Position numbers and translations under genes: made by a program. Positions 17,202-26,824 of a DNA stretch of 64,000 nt are shown here, piece after piece. The stretch spans positions 35,790 through 99,789 of the forward strand of contig NZ_JABXKL010000030.1 of assembly GCF_017114995.1 (NCBI RefSeq), in the 5' to 3' direction. The notes under the pieces were generated by a model, which made no database searches, was not told the origin of the DNA, and saw only the letters and a program-made list of their open reading frames with translations. Within the stretch, counting starts at the first letter, position 1, and every line of letters starts with the position of its first letter. Source of the stretch: Nostoc sp. NMS9 (GTDB lineage Bacteria; Cyanobacteriota; Cyanobacteriia; Cyanobacteriales; Nostocaceae).

Positions 17202-19412
17202 TTAAGCAAACTCGTAGCGATTTTTACCCAGGCGCTTGGCACGGTACATTGCTGTATCAGCTTGTTTGATCAAAGTTTCACTATCTTGACTGTTGTATGG
17301 GTAAACACTAATGCCAATACTGGCAGAGACTTGGATTGTATAGCCATCCAAAACAATTGGCTTGGTAATACTGCTTAAAATTTTTTCGGCGACTTTAGCA
17401 GCTATTTGGACATTAGGTATTGCCCGTAAAATCACAGTAAATTCATCGCCACCCAAACGAGAAACTGTATCACTAGCGCGTAAAGAGTTGCTGAGTCTTC
17501 CAGCAATAGTCATTAGCAAGCGATCGCCCGTCTCGTGTCCCAAAGTATCATTGACTTGCTTAAAGCCATCTAGATCAATAAACAGCAGTCCCAGTAACAA
17601 GTTATTGTCTTCTGCCCAATGTAAAGACTCGTAAAGTTGTTCGGCAAAAAATTTGCGATTGGATAAACCGGTGAGGGGGTCGTGATATGCTAAATAACGC
17701 AAGTGGTCTTCTTTAAGTTTTAATTCATTGTTAGAGCGGAATAGTTCAGCAGCAGTACGCTTTAGCTGTTCTTCCATCAACTTGCGCTGAGTAATATCCC
17801 GGATGACACCAACTAAAAAGAAATTACCAGCCGAGTCTTTGTGAAGCGATCGCTTAGTGGCAATTTGATGAGTCTGACCAGCGGCATTTGTAAATTCTTC
17901 TTCATGTTCTTGGGGTTGCTGAGTCCGAAAAACAAGATCGTCCTGTTGTCGAAACACATCAGCTTCATGTTTTGGGAAAAAGTCATAGTCTGACTTTTCA
18001 ATTAAAAACTTATTTGGATAACCAATAAATCGACAATATGCCTCATTTAAAACAATCCACTGATGTTGTTGATTTTTCACAAAAATTGGATCGGGGATCG
18101 TGTTGATAACGTGATGCAAAAATTCTTTGGAACGTTTCCACTCTTCCTGCATGTGAGCAATATGACTAGTCATCCAAATAGCTGAAGTGCCAAAGCAAAC
18201 CAGTGAGGGAATGAGTGGTATCCACCAACCGTACAAGAAAGCAAGGTATGCACTCACGGTCAATACAAAGCAAGAAACTAGGATACAGAAGAGACTCCTA
18301 GTTGCGTGTCGTATCCGCCATATCGTCACGGCTCCCAGATAAGACCAGACAAAAACCCACAAGTATTCCACCAAGTCAGGCCAAACTTTGAGTAATGGTC
18401 TTCCATCAAGAGCAGCTGAAATTAACTCACTAATAAAATAAGCTTGCAATTGAATACCAGGTACAGGCTTTGCCGTACTCATTACACTGCTGGAGTAGGG
18501 AATAAATACAAAATCTTGGAGGCTGGGTGCAGTGGAGCCAATAAGTATAATCCGATCTTTAATTAAGTTTTCTTTGACTTTATCTGCCAGTACATCTCTC
18601 ATCGATACCTGGCTAAAACTATAAAATTCTCCACATGAACTTTGACATTTAGGTTTGGGAAAATTGGACAAAATTTGGTAGCCTCTATCATCAGCTCCCA
18701 CATAAGCACCATCATTAGCCTCAAAACGAGTAAATGCTGCCTTACCTAATTGCAAATACTCATGGTTGCTTTTTGCTTGGGTGGGAGTAATTCCCTTTGA
18801 ATTTAAATACAATAGAGCCAATTTCAGGGCAAAACTTTCGTGTAGTTCACTTTTAACGTGCCAATACAACAAACTACGACGTACTTTACCATCAAGATCG
18901 TACAGCACGTTATTAAAGCCCACTTGATCCTGATTTAGTCCCAATGGAGGCGAAACACTAACGTTTTTGTTTTTGACATTTGCCAGTAGCTGAATACCAA
19001 TCAAATTGGGCATTAACTTATAAGCATTACGAAGTTCTTGATTACCAGATCCTACTGGCAAATCTCGGTAGATATCTAAGCCAATAGCACGAGGTTTGTG
19101 GACGTTCAATTTTTGTAACAACTCGGCAATCCTCGCATCTGGAATCGGCCACGAACCTACTTCCTTTAAATCGGCTTCATCAATCCCTACGATGGTAATA
19201 CGCTCTTCTGGCGGTTCATTTGGACGTAAGCGAAAAAATTGATCCAAAGCTGCCAACTCCAAAGATTGCAATAATCCAATGGAGTGCAAAAGCAGGACGC
19301 AGACTGCAACGCTGGCCGCAGTAATCAATTCTTTGTGTCCTCGACTAAGCGATTGTTTCAGTCCAAAGATTAACTTCACAAAACGCTTGCCTAGCTGCTG
19401 ATTCATTCCCAT
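17202..19412 (-). CDS. CHASE2-PAS-GGDEF diguanylate cyclase
   Basis: 736 residues. A cytoplasmic N-terminus and membrane helix (about 30-50) lead into an extracytoplasmic CHASE2 sensor domain (ITIVGIDEADLKEVGSWPIPD, AIGLDIYRDLPVG, KDRIILIGSTAPSLQDF). Then come three membrane helices (about 345-425), a PAS domain (VINTIPDPIFVKNQQHQW, GVIRDITQRKLMEEQL) and a GGDEF domain with DPLTGLSNRKFF, RLGGDEF (Gly654) and the inhibitory I-site RxxD five residues before it. It is predicted to make cyclic di-GMP, opposite in effect to the REC-EAL enzyme at 2883-4076. ATG 19412 has AGG only 3 bases upstream; ATG 19406 has better spacing and may be the real start. Confidence 0.92.
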   Translation of the reverse strand: MGMNQQLGKRFVKLIFGLKQSLSRGHKELITAASVAVCVLLLHSIGLLQSLELAALDQFFRLRPNEPPEERITIVGIDEADLKEVGSWPIPDARIAELLQKLNVHKPRAIGLDIYRDLPVGSGNQELRNAYKLMPNLIGIQLLANVKNKNVSVSPPLGLNQDQVGFNNVLYDLDGKVRRSLLYWHVKSELHESFALKLALLYLNSKGITPTQAKSNHEYLQLGKAAFTRFEANDGAYVGADDRGYQILSNFPKPKCQSSCGEFYSFSQVSMRDVLADKVKENLIKDRIILIGSTAPSLQDFVFIPYSSSVMSTAKPVPGIQLQAYFISELISAALDGRPLLKVWPDLVEYLWVFVWSYLGAVTIWRIRHATRSLFCILVSCFVLTVSAYLAFLYGWWIPLIPSLVCFGTSAIWMTSHIAHMQEEWKRSKEFLHHVINTIPDPIFVKNQQHQWIVLNEAYCRFIGYPNKFLIEKSDYDFFPKHEADVFRQQDDLVFRTQQPQEHEEEFTNAAGQTHQIATKRSLHKDSAGNFFLVGVIRDITQRKLMEEQLKRTAAELFRSNNELKLKEDHLRYLAYHDPLTGLSNRKFFAEQLYESLHWAEDNNLLLGLLFIDLDGFKQVNDTLGHETGDRLLMTIAGRLSNSLRASDTVSRLGGDEFTVILRAIPNVQIAAKVAEKILSSITKPIVLDGYTIQVSASIGISVYPYNSQDSETLIKQADTAMYRAKRLGKNRYEFA

Positions 19413-19873
19413 TACCTAGTAGGCAGAAATATTCTCTATTTCTTATAGCTATTAACTATCGGACTAAGATAGCTCAAGTAAGAGCTAAATAGAGTTTCTA
19501 AAAATTTTTTCAACTCAGCAAGGTTTTTCAAGACATCGTGCTATTTGTGATGTATTACCATATATTCAGGCCAATTATCTGACTAAAGGGCAACTGGGAC
19601 TCTTGTGGCTATCAGCACAGATTAATAAATATTGTTGAAAGTGAGTTCAGTAAATTTAACTCTCAAAGCCTTCTCTGGTAGAGCTTACTCAATTAAACTC
19701 ACGTTTACGATCAATTAGGTATTTTACTGAAGATTACGTTAACTTCCAACAGACACACCTCTCGGTTCGAGCCTGACATGATTACATCCCAAGGTGGCTC
19801 TCAAGTGTGATAAAAAGAAATTAAAATATACATTGGTTTAAAGTAAATATATTTAGCTAATTCTCTTGAGCTT

Positions 19874-20019
19874 ATACCAATTCTGTATGAAGATGCGCTA
19901 AACCATGTTTAATGATGAGAAAGAAAAACGAACCGCATTCGCGCAGCGTCTCGTAAGAGTTGGACACAAAGAAAGAAGAAGTTAAAAGGGTTTGGCGCAG
20001 CCTCACAAAGAAATGGTAT
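19874..20019. mobile_element. 146-bp MITE-like element
   Basis: ATACCAATTCT at the left and AGAAATGGTAT at the right are inverted repeats matching at 10 of 11 positions. The ends match those of 16081-16169. The inside includes a GCGCAGCGTCTCGTAAGAG stretch like other Nostoc repeats. Confidence 0.5.
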
Positions 20020-20090
20020 TAAGTATTTGCAGATAAAAGCCGCAGGAAAATTGCTAATTGGGCATTAGATAAGACCTATTATCTGTTACC

Positions 20091-20142
20091 AAAAACAAAA
20101 AAGCCAACTGGAAACAGATTTTACTGTATTCATCCAGTTGAC
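20091..20142 (-). terminator. Rho-independent terminator of the VKOR-thioredoxin gene
   Basis: On the minus strand a stem CAACTGG / CCAGTTG with an inner ACAG / CTGT pairing is followed by GGCTTTTTTGTTTTT. It starts about 40 bases after the stop codon of the 20180-21163 gene. Confidence 0.85.
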
Positions 20143-20179
20143 TATGGGGTGTGAACTACTGAAGGTCAGTGTAGATACT

Positions 20180-21163
20180 TTACTTAAAATACTTGAAGTT
20201 ACGAGGCCCTGTGTAACCAGAAACTTTTGCTAGTTCCTCTAAGTTTTGGACTCCGCTATAGCTTTTCCCATTAACGATCCAAGTGGGGAAACCTTCAATT
20301 TTTGCGGCTTTACACAGTTCTGGTTGAGCTTTGAGTCCATCGGGGGCGCACTCTATCTTAATACCATTATTGATTATTTCCTCAGCTTCTTTACCAAAAA
20401 GCAGTTTTTGTTCATGACAGTGAGGGCACCAGTAAGCGCTGTATTCCTTTGCACCTACCTTTGCCAGATGGCGTGCTAAGGCTATTTCTGCCTCACCAGA
20501 AGTAGTGGTAACTTCCCAACCGAACGCTGGGTTGGGGTTTTCCTTGGGAGTAAAGGTAATTTTTGTGGGTTGTCCAGGAGTTCCAGGTATAGCATCTGAT
20601 TGATTTACGCCAGCATAGACGCCTAAAGTACCAATCAGCGTTACCATCCCGACAATCAAGGCGGTAAAGAAAATTTGTCCAATATCCTCCCACGTCCGAC
20701 CGATAATCGTTAGTACTAAAAGACTCACAGAGAACAAAGCTGAACCGATACAGTAAGGACAGATAGCTTTGATTTGAGATGTCAGCACATACATTAAGTA
20801 GCCGCTAAAGACAGACATAGCGATCGCACCTACCAGCAGCAACCACCACGTCCAATTTTCCAATTGTTTGCGGTTATTGTTTTCACCTGAGTTGAATACC
20901 AAGGGAGCCAAAGCCAATATCACCATACTGGTGTATGCCAAAAACCCAAACAAAGCTAATGGCTGACCAAAAACCGTTGCCCAAGGACTGGAAAGCACAT
21001 CATTACAGCCCTTAGCACCAGCCTGTGCCACACAAGCGGCACTGCCTCCGGTTAACTTTTCTATAGTGAGATAACCTGTTATCAGGGCACCACATCCAGC
21101 GATCACGGCAATCAATGGACGTGACCATTTATGAATCCAAGGAGTAGAACGGCGGCGAATCAT
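20180..21163 (-). CDS. VKOR-thioredoxin fusion, thylakoid/periplasmic disulfide-forming enzyme
   Basis: 327 residues. The N-terminal vitamin-K-epoxide-reductase domain has about five membrane helices, the loop cysteines Cys44 and Cys53 (ACVAQAGAKGC) with the following Ser and Trp (LSSPW), and the quinone-side CPYC (Cys135/138). The C-terminal lumen-facing thioredoxin-like domain has CPHC (Cys246/249) and a further Cys pair near 272 and 284, ending EGFPTWIVNGKSYSG. This fusion catalyses disulfide formation coupled to quinone reduction; the cyanobacterial and plastid (LTO1) homologues support photosystem assembly. A terminator follows at 20091-20142. Its neighbour btpA, also a photosystem assembly factor, lies upstream on the same strand. 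Confidence 0.93.
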   Translation of the reverse strand: MIRRRSTPWIHKWSRPLIAVIAGCGALITGYLTIEKLTGGSAACVAQAGAKGCNDVLSSPWATVFGQPLALFGFLAYTSMVILALAPLVFNSGENNNRKQLENWTWWLLLVGAIAMSVFSGYLMYVLTSQIKAICPYCIGSALFSVSLLVLTIIGRTWEDIGQIFFTALIVGMVTLIGTLGVYAGVNQSDAIPGTPGQPTKITFTPKENPNPAFGWEVTTTSGEAEIALARHLAKVGAKEYSAYWCPHCHEQKLLFGKEAEEIINNGIKIECAPDGLKAQPELCKAAKIEGFPTWIVNGKSYSGVQNLEELAKVSGYTGPRNFKYFK

Positions 21164-21182
21164 AAACTGTTATTGGTTAATG

Positions 21183-21226
21183 AGGATTGGGCATTGGGCA
21201 TTGGGGATTGGGCATTAGTTATTGCT
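21183..21226. repeat. Short tandem repeat, TTGGGCA/TTGGGGA type
   Basis: Repeated ATTGGGCATTGGG-like units in the spacer between the VKOR and btpA genes. The same repeat family recurs at 546-583, 10844-10872, 31930-31976, 36176-36258 and 58293-58325. Confidence 0.8.
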
Positions 21227-21305
21227 CCCCATTGGAGATTGCGGACTGATAATTGGGTATTGAGTATTATTTATTTCTTCCTATGCCCTATTCCCCATGC
21301 CCCAG

Positions 21306-22154
21306 TTAAGAATGTAACTTCACTTGTTCTGCTGATTTGCTTTCACCTTTGGAGTTCCAATTTCGACGGGCGACTTCCACAAATTGACTGACGCGAATTG
21401 GGTCAATTGGTTGCTCTATGCGTCCATGACGTTTCAGGGAACTGGAAACTATTACACCATCTGCTGCTTGCATCAATGTATCAATATTTTCCCAATTAGC
21501 TCCACTCCCGATGAACACTGGCGTGCCATTTGCTGCGCCACAAGCTAGTTCCAAATCTTCTAAGTTAGGAGGACTACCAGTAGCCCAACCAGATAAAATC
21601 ACTCCGTCTGCTAAACCCCTTTCAATGGTGTCTTTCACGGCGACTGTGAGATTTGGAGAACTCAAAGGACGGGCGTGTTTCACCAACACATCGGCCAGGA
21701 TTTTAACATCACAGCCCAACTCCCGTCGATAGCGGAGTAGTTGATGGGCTTCTCCCTCAATTAATCCTTGGTCGGTTGCCATCACCCCTGTGAGGACGTT
21801 GACGCGGATAAATTGCGCCTGTACACAGCTAGCGATCGCTATTGCACTTTTGGCATCGTTTCGCAATACATTTAAACCTATGGGCAAAGTCACCAAATTC
21901 TGTATCCGCTGCACCAAAATGGTCATGGCACTCACAACCACTGGATCGACTTGGTTTTTGGTAAACGGCGCGTCGAAAAAATTCTCGACAATCAGACCGT
22001 CAACCCCTCCACTTGCCAAGGCTGCGGCTTCTTGTTCGGCACGGTCAATCACCGCTTTTAGGCTACCTCCCCAACGGGGTGAGGTAGGCAGTGGTAGCAG
22101 GTGAACCACGCCAATAATTGGTGAGCGAGTTTTAAATATCTGATATAAGTCCAC
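21306..22154 (-). CDS. btpA: Photosystem I assembly protein BtpA
   Basis: 282 residues from GTG 22154. BtpA is a thylakoid-associated factor needed for accumulation of photosystem I reaction-centre proteins. The conserved wording is PIIGVVHLLPLPTSPRWGG, GGVDGLIVENFFDAPF, PIGLNVLRNDA, QFIRVNVLTGVMATDQG and DGVILSGWATG in a TIM-barrel-like fold. The open frame runs to 22223, but the extra 23 codons cover a repeat-like CTCCGCGAGGCGG palindrome, and known BtpA proteins begin at M/VDLYQ(L/I)FKT, so GTG 22154 is chosen. The C-terminus (RNWNSKGESKSAEQ) is polar. It lies 140 bases upstream of the VKOR fusion on the same strand. Confidence 0.93.
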   Translation of the reverse strand: MDLYQIFKTRSPIIGVVHLLPLPTSPRWGGSLKAVIDRAEQEAAALASGGVDGLIVENFFDAPFTKNQVDPVVVSAMTILVQRIQNLVTLPIGLNVLRNDAKSAIAIASCVQAQFIRVNVLTGVMATDQGLIEGEAHQLLRYRRELGCDVKILADVLVKHARPLSSPNLTVAVKDTIERGLADGVILSGWATGSPPNLEDLELACGAANGTPVFIGSGANWENIDTLMQAADGVIVSSSLKRHGRIEQPIDPIRVSQFVEVARRNWNSKGESKSAEQVKLHS

Positions 22155-22909
22155 GTCTTTAATCCGCCTCGCGGAGTCCAGAGTCCAGAATTTTTTGACT
22201 ATTGAACGCCAGCTCAACACCACTCCCCTGAAGGTCGGGAACCTCTATATAAGGGTGGCTCTTCAACGGGGGAAACCCCGCACGTGACTGGCTCCTTTTG
22301 ACCCTTGACTCTTGACTTTTCATTAACTAGTCAAATGTGTTTTATGATAGTCGGTTTATTGCCTCTTTCCTCAGATGGAAATTGGCGTCAAACCTCCCAT
22401 AAGATATGTTAAGATAAAACCTGGCTACAAGAGGAGTTTGCCACTCACTAGACGCAAGGCAGCTTTCCGTGGTTTAGGCGTCTTGTCCGCGCATTGTCGT
22501 AGGACTTGCCAATCGCCAGGGTAGCATTACTGCTTTATAGGCGTAGTCGCTTTCGTCGATTTCCCTGAGGGTAGCGACTTCTCACAACAAGCCCTTTGGG
22601 CGGCTTCCCGATGGGTAGGTTAACAACGCATACGCTGTGGTAATGTAAAATACCAATAGGCGAATTGTTAAAAAACATTACAAGTGTCAAATGTACCCAA
22701 AGACACTTCAATTTACCCTGGGGAACAGATTGATAAAAATATCATAACATGACCTCTATTTTTATTATTGATAGGGTCATAATTCTACGGACAGTTGCTG
22801 ACAGTGAAAATCTGCCATCGTACTGTTATTAGAAGGATAGTGATCGGAAAAAAGCGAAATTAGCACCAAAATGTTGACTACAAGAAAAAAATGAAGATAT
22901 TTTCAAAAT
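22155..22909. other. Divergent intergenic region between btpA and rimO, partly structured
   Basis: 755 bases. It includes a palindromic CTCCGCGAGGCGG-type repeat (about 22165-22180), a GGGGAAACCCCGC repeat (22270-22285) and a stretch at 22440-22640 rich in hairpins (for example AGTCGCT 22545-22551 with AGCGACT 22573-22579, and GCCC 22591-22594 with GGGC 22598-22601). It may be a repeat cluster or an uncharacterised RNA. No open frame is evident. Confidence 0.5.
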
Positions 22910-24229
22910 ATGGGTGACAAGCCAACGATTGCCATTTCTCACCTGGGCTGCGAGAAAAATCGAATTGATACAGAACACATGCTGGGAATGCTCGTAGAAG
23001 CAGGCTACGGTGTAGATACAAATGAAGAATTAGCAGATTACGTTATTGTTAATACTTGTAGTTTTATTGAAGCGGCCCGGCAAGAATCTGTCAGAACTTT
23101 AGTAGAACTGGCAGAGGCAAATAAAAAGATCGTAATCACTGGCTGTATGGCGCAACACTTCCAAGAACAACTTTTGGAGGAGTTGCCTGAAGCAGTAGCC
23201 GTTGTGGGTACAGGCGATTATCACAAAATTGTAAATGTAATTGAGCGTGTAGAACAAGGCGAGCGGGTCAAACAGGTTAGTATAAAGCCAACCTACATTG
23301 CCGACGAAACTACACCGCGCTATCGCACTACAACGGAGGGCGTTGCTTACCTGCGGGTTGCGGAAGGATGTGATTATCGTTGTGCATTTTGTATAATTCC
23401 TCATCTTCGAGGGAACCAGCGATCGCGTACTATTGAATCTATAGTCGCCGAAGCCGAGCAGTTAGTTAGTCAAGGGGTGAAGGAAATTATTTTAATTTCC
23501 CAAATCACCACTAATTACGGTCTAGATATTTACGGTCAGCCAAAATTAGCCGAATTACTTCGCGCCTTGGGGAAAGTAGATATACCGTGGATCAGAATGC
23601 ACTACGCTTATCCCACGGGACTGACCCCAGATGTGATCGCGGCCATCCAAGAAACACCCAACGTCCTGCCTTATCTGGATTTGCCCTTGCAGCATTCTCA
23701 TCCAGATATTCTCCGCGCCATGAACCGCCCTTGGCAAGGGCGCGTAAATGATGGGATTATAGATCGCATCAAAACGGCGCTACCAACAGCCGTATTGCGG
23801 ACAACATTTATTGTTGGTTTCCCAGGAGAAACAAGCGAGCATTTTGAGCATCTACTAGAGTTCGTCGAGCGGCATGAATTTGACCATGTTGGTGTCTTCA
23901 CCTTTTCCTCTGAGGAAGGAACTCCAGCTTATAAGTTGCCAAATCAGTTGCCCCAGTTGGTGATGGACGATCGCCGATACCAACTGATGGAACTCCAGCA
24001 ACCGATTTCTCAAAAGAAAAATCAGCAGGAAGTAGGCAAAATAGTCGATGTCCTGATTGAGCAAGAAAATCCTGAAAGTGGTGAATTAATCGGTCGTTCA
24101 GGTAGATTTTCCCCAGAGGTTGATGGTCTGGTGTATGTCAAAGGCCAGGCAAAGTTAGGAACCATCGTGCCAATAGCGATTCACCACGCTGATACATACG
24201 ACCTCTATGGTCAAGTAGTCAATAACTAA
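22910..24229 (+). CDS. rimO: Ribosomal protein S12 methylthiotransferase RimO
   Basis: 439 residues. It is a radical-SAM methylthiotransferase that modifies the conserved aspartate of ribosomal protein S12. The N-terminal UPF0004 domain has three cluster cysteines (Cys14 in [10 protein letters not shown], Cys50 in VNTCSFIE, Cys79 in ITGCMAQ). The radical-SAM core has CDYRCAFC (Cys154/158/161) followed by [12 protein letters not shown]. The C-terminal TRAM domain ends with [29 protein letters not shown] and the IIPHLRG wording separate RimO from MiaB. The start ATG follows an AT-rich leader without a strong Shine-Dalgarno sequence. Confidence 0.96.
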   Translation: MGDKPTIAISHLGCEKNRIDTEHMLGMLVEAGYGVDTNEELADYVIVNTCSFIEAARQESVRTLVELAEANKKIVITGCMAQHFQEQLLEELPEAVAVVGTGDYHKIVNVIERVEQGERVKQVSIKPTYIADETTPRYRTTTEGVAYLRVAEGCDYRCAFCIIPHLRGNQRSRTIESIVAEAEQLVSQGVKEIILISQITTNYGLDIYGQPKLAELLRALGKVDIPWIRMHYAYPTGLTPDVIAAIQETPNVLPYLDLPLQHSHPDILRAMNRPWQGRVNDGIIDRIKTALPTAVLRTTFIVGFPGETSEHFEHLLEFVERHEFDHVGVFTFSSEEGTPAYKLPNQLPQLVMDDRRYQLMELQQPISQKKNQQEVGKIVDVLIEQENPESGELIGRSGRFSPEVDGLVYVKGQAKLGTIVPIAIHHADTYDLYGQVVNN

Positions 24230-24417
24230 ATTGTCCTTTGTCTTTTGTCCTTTGTCTTTTGTTAAATGACCCTTACAGATTCACCCTTATCCCAAGATCA
24301 ACGCTGCATTAATGGCAGTTTTCATGAGGGTTTACCTGAAATTCGGGGACTCACTCGTGGGCATAGCTTCTCCAAGATTTGAGGCTTTGCTATCGCCCTT
24401 GGCTGACTAACTAGCCA

Positions 24418-24474
24418 ATAACTAATGACTAATGACTAATGACTAATGACTAATAACTAATGACTAAATGACTA
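24418..24474. repeat. Heptanucleotide tandem repeat (ACTAATG)
   Basis: About eight head-to-tail copies of the TGACTAA heptamer, one degenerate, end 36 bases before the helicase start codon, so they probably lie in its leader or promoter. Confidence 0.85.
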
Positions 24475-24510
24475 ATCCAAAAATCCTTACATAAAATTTA
24501 GGACGAATTA

Positions 24511-26040
24511 ATGACTCTTTCATTTCAAGAATTAGGCATTTCCCAAGAACGTGTCGAACAACTAGAAAAAATTGGTTTTACCGAACCAACCAACATTCAA
24601 GTGCAAGCAATTCCCCAATTGCTAGCTGGTCGTGATGTGGTAGGTCAATCTCAAACTGGAACAGGCAAAACGGCAGCATTTTCACTGCCAATTTTAGAAC
24701 GGCTAGATATTAATCAGAAAGCCGTGCAAGCCATAGTTTTAACACCAACTCGTGAATTAGCGATGCAAGTTCACGATGCGATCGCCCAATTCATCGGTAA
24801 TGAAGGATTGCGGGTGTTAGCAATCTACGGTGGTCAATCAATTGACCGTCAAATGTTACAACTCAAACGTGGCGTTCACATGGTCGTGGGTACTCCCGGA
24901 CGGGTGATCGATTTGCTTGATCGCGGCTGTTTAAAGCTCGATCAAGTCAAGTGGTTTGTATTGGATGAAGCTGATGAAATGTTGAGCATGGGCTTTATCG
25001 ACGATGTGATCAAAATCCTCTCGCAAGCGCCCGTAGAACGCCAAACAGCTTTATTCTCGGCAACAATGCCACCATCGATTCGGATGTTGGTGAATAAGTT
25101 CTTGCGATCGCCTGCAACTGTCACCGTTGAGCAACCAAAAGCTGCTCCTAACAAGATTAATCAGGTAGCTTACCTGATCCCTCGCCACTGGACAAAAGCC
25201 AAAGCCTTACAGCCAATTCTGGAAATGGAAGATCCAGAAACAGCTTTAATCTTCGTCCGCACCAGACGCACAGCCGCAGAACTCACCAGTCAGTTGCAAG
25301 GGGCTGGTCACAGTGTCGATGAATACCATGGTGACTTGTCGCAACAAGCGCGGGAACGCTTATTAGTCAGATTCCGTAACCGTCAAGTTCGCTGGGTGGT
25401 AGCAACTGATATTGCAGCACGAGGGTTAGATGTCGATCAACTCTCCCATGTGATCAACTACGACTTACCCGATAGCGTAGAAACCTACGTCCACCGTATT
25501 GGTCGTACTGGTCGTGCTGGTAAAGAAGGAACAGCAATTTCTTTAGTTCAACCATTTGAGCGGCGCAAGCAGCAAACATTTGAACGTCATAACCGTCAAA
25601 GTTGGCAAGTGCTGACAATTCCCACACGCGCCCAGATTGAAGCAAAACACATTCTGAAATTGCAAGAACTGGTGCGAGAAGCTTTGACAGGTGAGCGTTT
25701 GGCTTCATTCTTGCCAATTGTCAGCGAACTGATTGAAGAATACGATGCTCAAGCGATCGCCGCAGCTGCACTACAAATCGCTTACGATCAAACTCGTCCC
25801 GCTTGGTTGAGTTCAGACGTGGAAATTCCCCAAGAAGAATCTTCTGCTCCCAAACCAAGACTCGGCAAACGTCGTGAATCTTCCAGCGATCGCCCCCGTT
25901 CTGCATGGAAATCAGATAGCAGCAATGGTGAAGAAAGACATTCTTCTCCCAAGCCAAAACTGCGGACAAGTGGGCAGGATTCTTCTGTATCTCCTAGTAA
26001 AAAGATAGGTTCACCTACAGCTAGAGAATCAGCTTCTTAG
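24511..26040 (+). CDS. DEAD-box ATP-dependent RNA helicase
   Basis: 509 residues. The motifs are complete: Q motif (GFTEPTNIQVQAIP), I (QTGTGKTAAF), Ia (PTRELAMQV), Ib (GTPGRVIDL), II (VLDEADEML), III (FSATMP), IV (ALIFVRTRR), V (TDIAARGLDV) and VI (HRIGRTGRAG). The C-terminal region (380-440) matches DeaD/CshA-type helicases and is followed by a polar tail rich in Ser, Lys, Arg and Pro (440-509), likely an unstructured RNA-binding arm. By type it is a CrhR/CrhB-like helicase; in cyanobacteria these respond to cold or redox state, but no regulatory element is identifiable here beyond a long leader with heptamer repeats. Confidence 0.94.
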   Translation: MTLSFQELGISQERVEQLEKIGFTEPTNIQVQAIPQLLAGRDVVGQSQTGTGKTAAFSLPILERLDINQKAVQAIVLTPTRELAMQVHDAIAQFIGNEGLRVLAIYGGQSIDRQMLQLKRGVHMVVGTPGRVIDLLDRGCLKLDQVKWFVLDEADEMLSMGFIDDVIKILSQAPVERQTALFSATMPPSIRMLVNKFLRSPATVTVEQPKAAPNKINQVAYLIPRHWTKAKALQPILEMEDPETALIFVRTRRTAAELTSQLQGAGHSVDEYHGDLSQQARERLLVRFRNRQVRWVVATDIAARGLDVDQLSHVINYDLPDSVETYVHRIGRTGRAGKEGTAISLVQPFERRKQQTFERHNRQSWQVLTIPTRAQIEAKHILKLQELVREALTGERLASFLPIVSELIEEYDAQAIAAAALQIAYDQTRPAWLSSDVEIPQEESSAPKPRLGKRRESSSDRPRSAWKSDSSNGEERHSSPKPKLRTSGQDSSVSPSKKIGSPTARESAS

Positions 26041-26235
26041 TCAACAGTTAGAAGTTAATCAATTTTGGATTTTAGATTTTTAGATTTTTTCTGCAATCCA
26101 AAATCCAAATATAAAATTGAGAGTTGAGAGTTAAGAGTCAAGATTTTGGCTTTAGCTCTTGACTTTTTGGCTTTTTTGGTAACTTTTTCTACATTTTGTA
26201 GGAAGATAAATTAAAGATGCATTCTTCGTGGTCTT

Positions 26236-26814
26236 ATGTTCACTATTCCAGACTTAGAGCAACTACAAGCAGAGCATCCAGAATGGCAGATGGAGCTAGT
26301 AGACGGAAATATACTTGTTATGGGCCCATCAGATTATGAGTCAGAAGAAATAGGTATAGAGTTTGCACGGCAGATGGGCAACTGGGTACGCCCACAGAGA
26401 CTAGGACGGGTAACGGGTTCTAGCGCTGGTTTTATTTTGCCTACATTAGAAACTGAAAACGGGAAAGAAGCTGATAACGAAAAACGAAATCTCCGCGCTC
26501 CTGATGTATCTTTTGTTCGTGCTGATAGACTTAAAATAAGCAAACGCGACTTTGTGGAACTAGTGCCTGACTTGATGGTAGAGATAAAATCTAAGTCAGA
26601 CCGCATCAAACCATTGGTAGAAAAGATTCAGCTATTCCTACAACTTGGATGTACAGTTGGTATCCTAATTGATCCTGACAAATTGACGCTCACCGTTTAT
26701 CGACTCAACCAAGAACCAATAGTTTTGCAAGACAACGACAAACTGACACTACCAGATTTACTTCCAGGTTGGGAGCTAGTAGTGTCAGAAATTTGGCCTC
26801 CTGTATTTGAGTAG
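26236..26814 (+). CDS. Uma2-family (DUF820) putative endonuclease
   Basis: 192 residues of the PD-(D/E)xK-fold Uma2 family, expanded in cyanobacteria and of unproven function. The core elements are MELVDGNILVMGPSDYESEEIG, RAPDVSFV (Asp90), PDLMVEIKSKSD (Asp112, Glu116, Lys118) and GCTVGILIDPDKLTLTVYR, so the putative catalytic residues are retained. It stands alone between the helicase and a convergent aldo/keto reductase gene, whose stop is only about 10 bases away. A decayed paralogue lies at 37933-38445. Confidence 0.88.
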   Translation: MFTIPDLEQLQAEHPEWQMELVDGNILVMGPSDYESEEIGIEFARQMGNWVRPQRLGRVTGSSAGFILPTLETENGKEADNEKRNLRAPDVSFVRADRLKISKRDFVELVPDLMVEIKSKSDRIKPLVEKIQLFLQLGCTVGILIDPDKLTLTVYRLNQEPIVLQDNDKLTLPDLLPGWELVVSEIWPPVFE

Positions 26815-26824
26815 TTCAAAACTA

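Larger units (their letters stand above)
19413..20179. other. Intergenic region with a MITE-like element
   Basis: About 770 bases between two minus-strand genes, including the element at 19874-20019 and the terminator at 20091-20142. The rest (19413-19870) is AT-rich and shows no recognised feature; the promoter of the diguanylate cyclase must lie here. Confidence 0.5.

Noticed and set aside
19740..19800. tRNA-like T-arm sequence GGTTCGAGCC
   Set aside because: No D-arm, anticodon stem or acceptor pairing could be found around it.
22155..22223. 23-codon N-terminal extension of BtpA
   Set aside because: It crosses a palindromic repeat and is not in known BtpA proteins.
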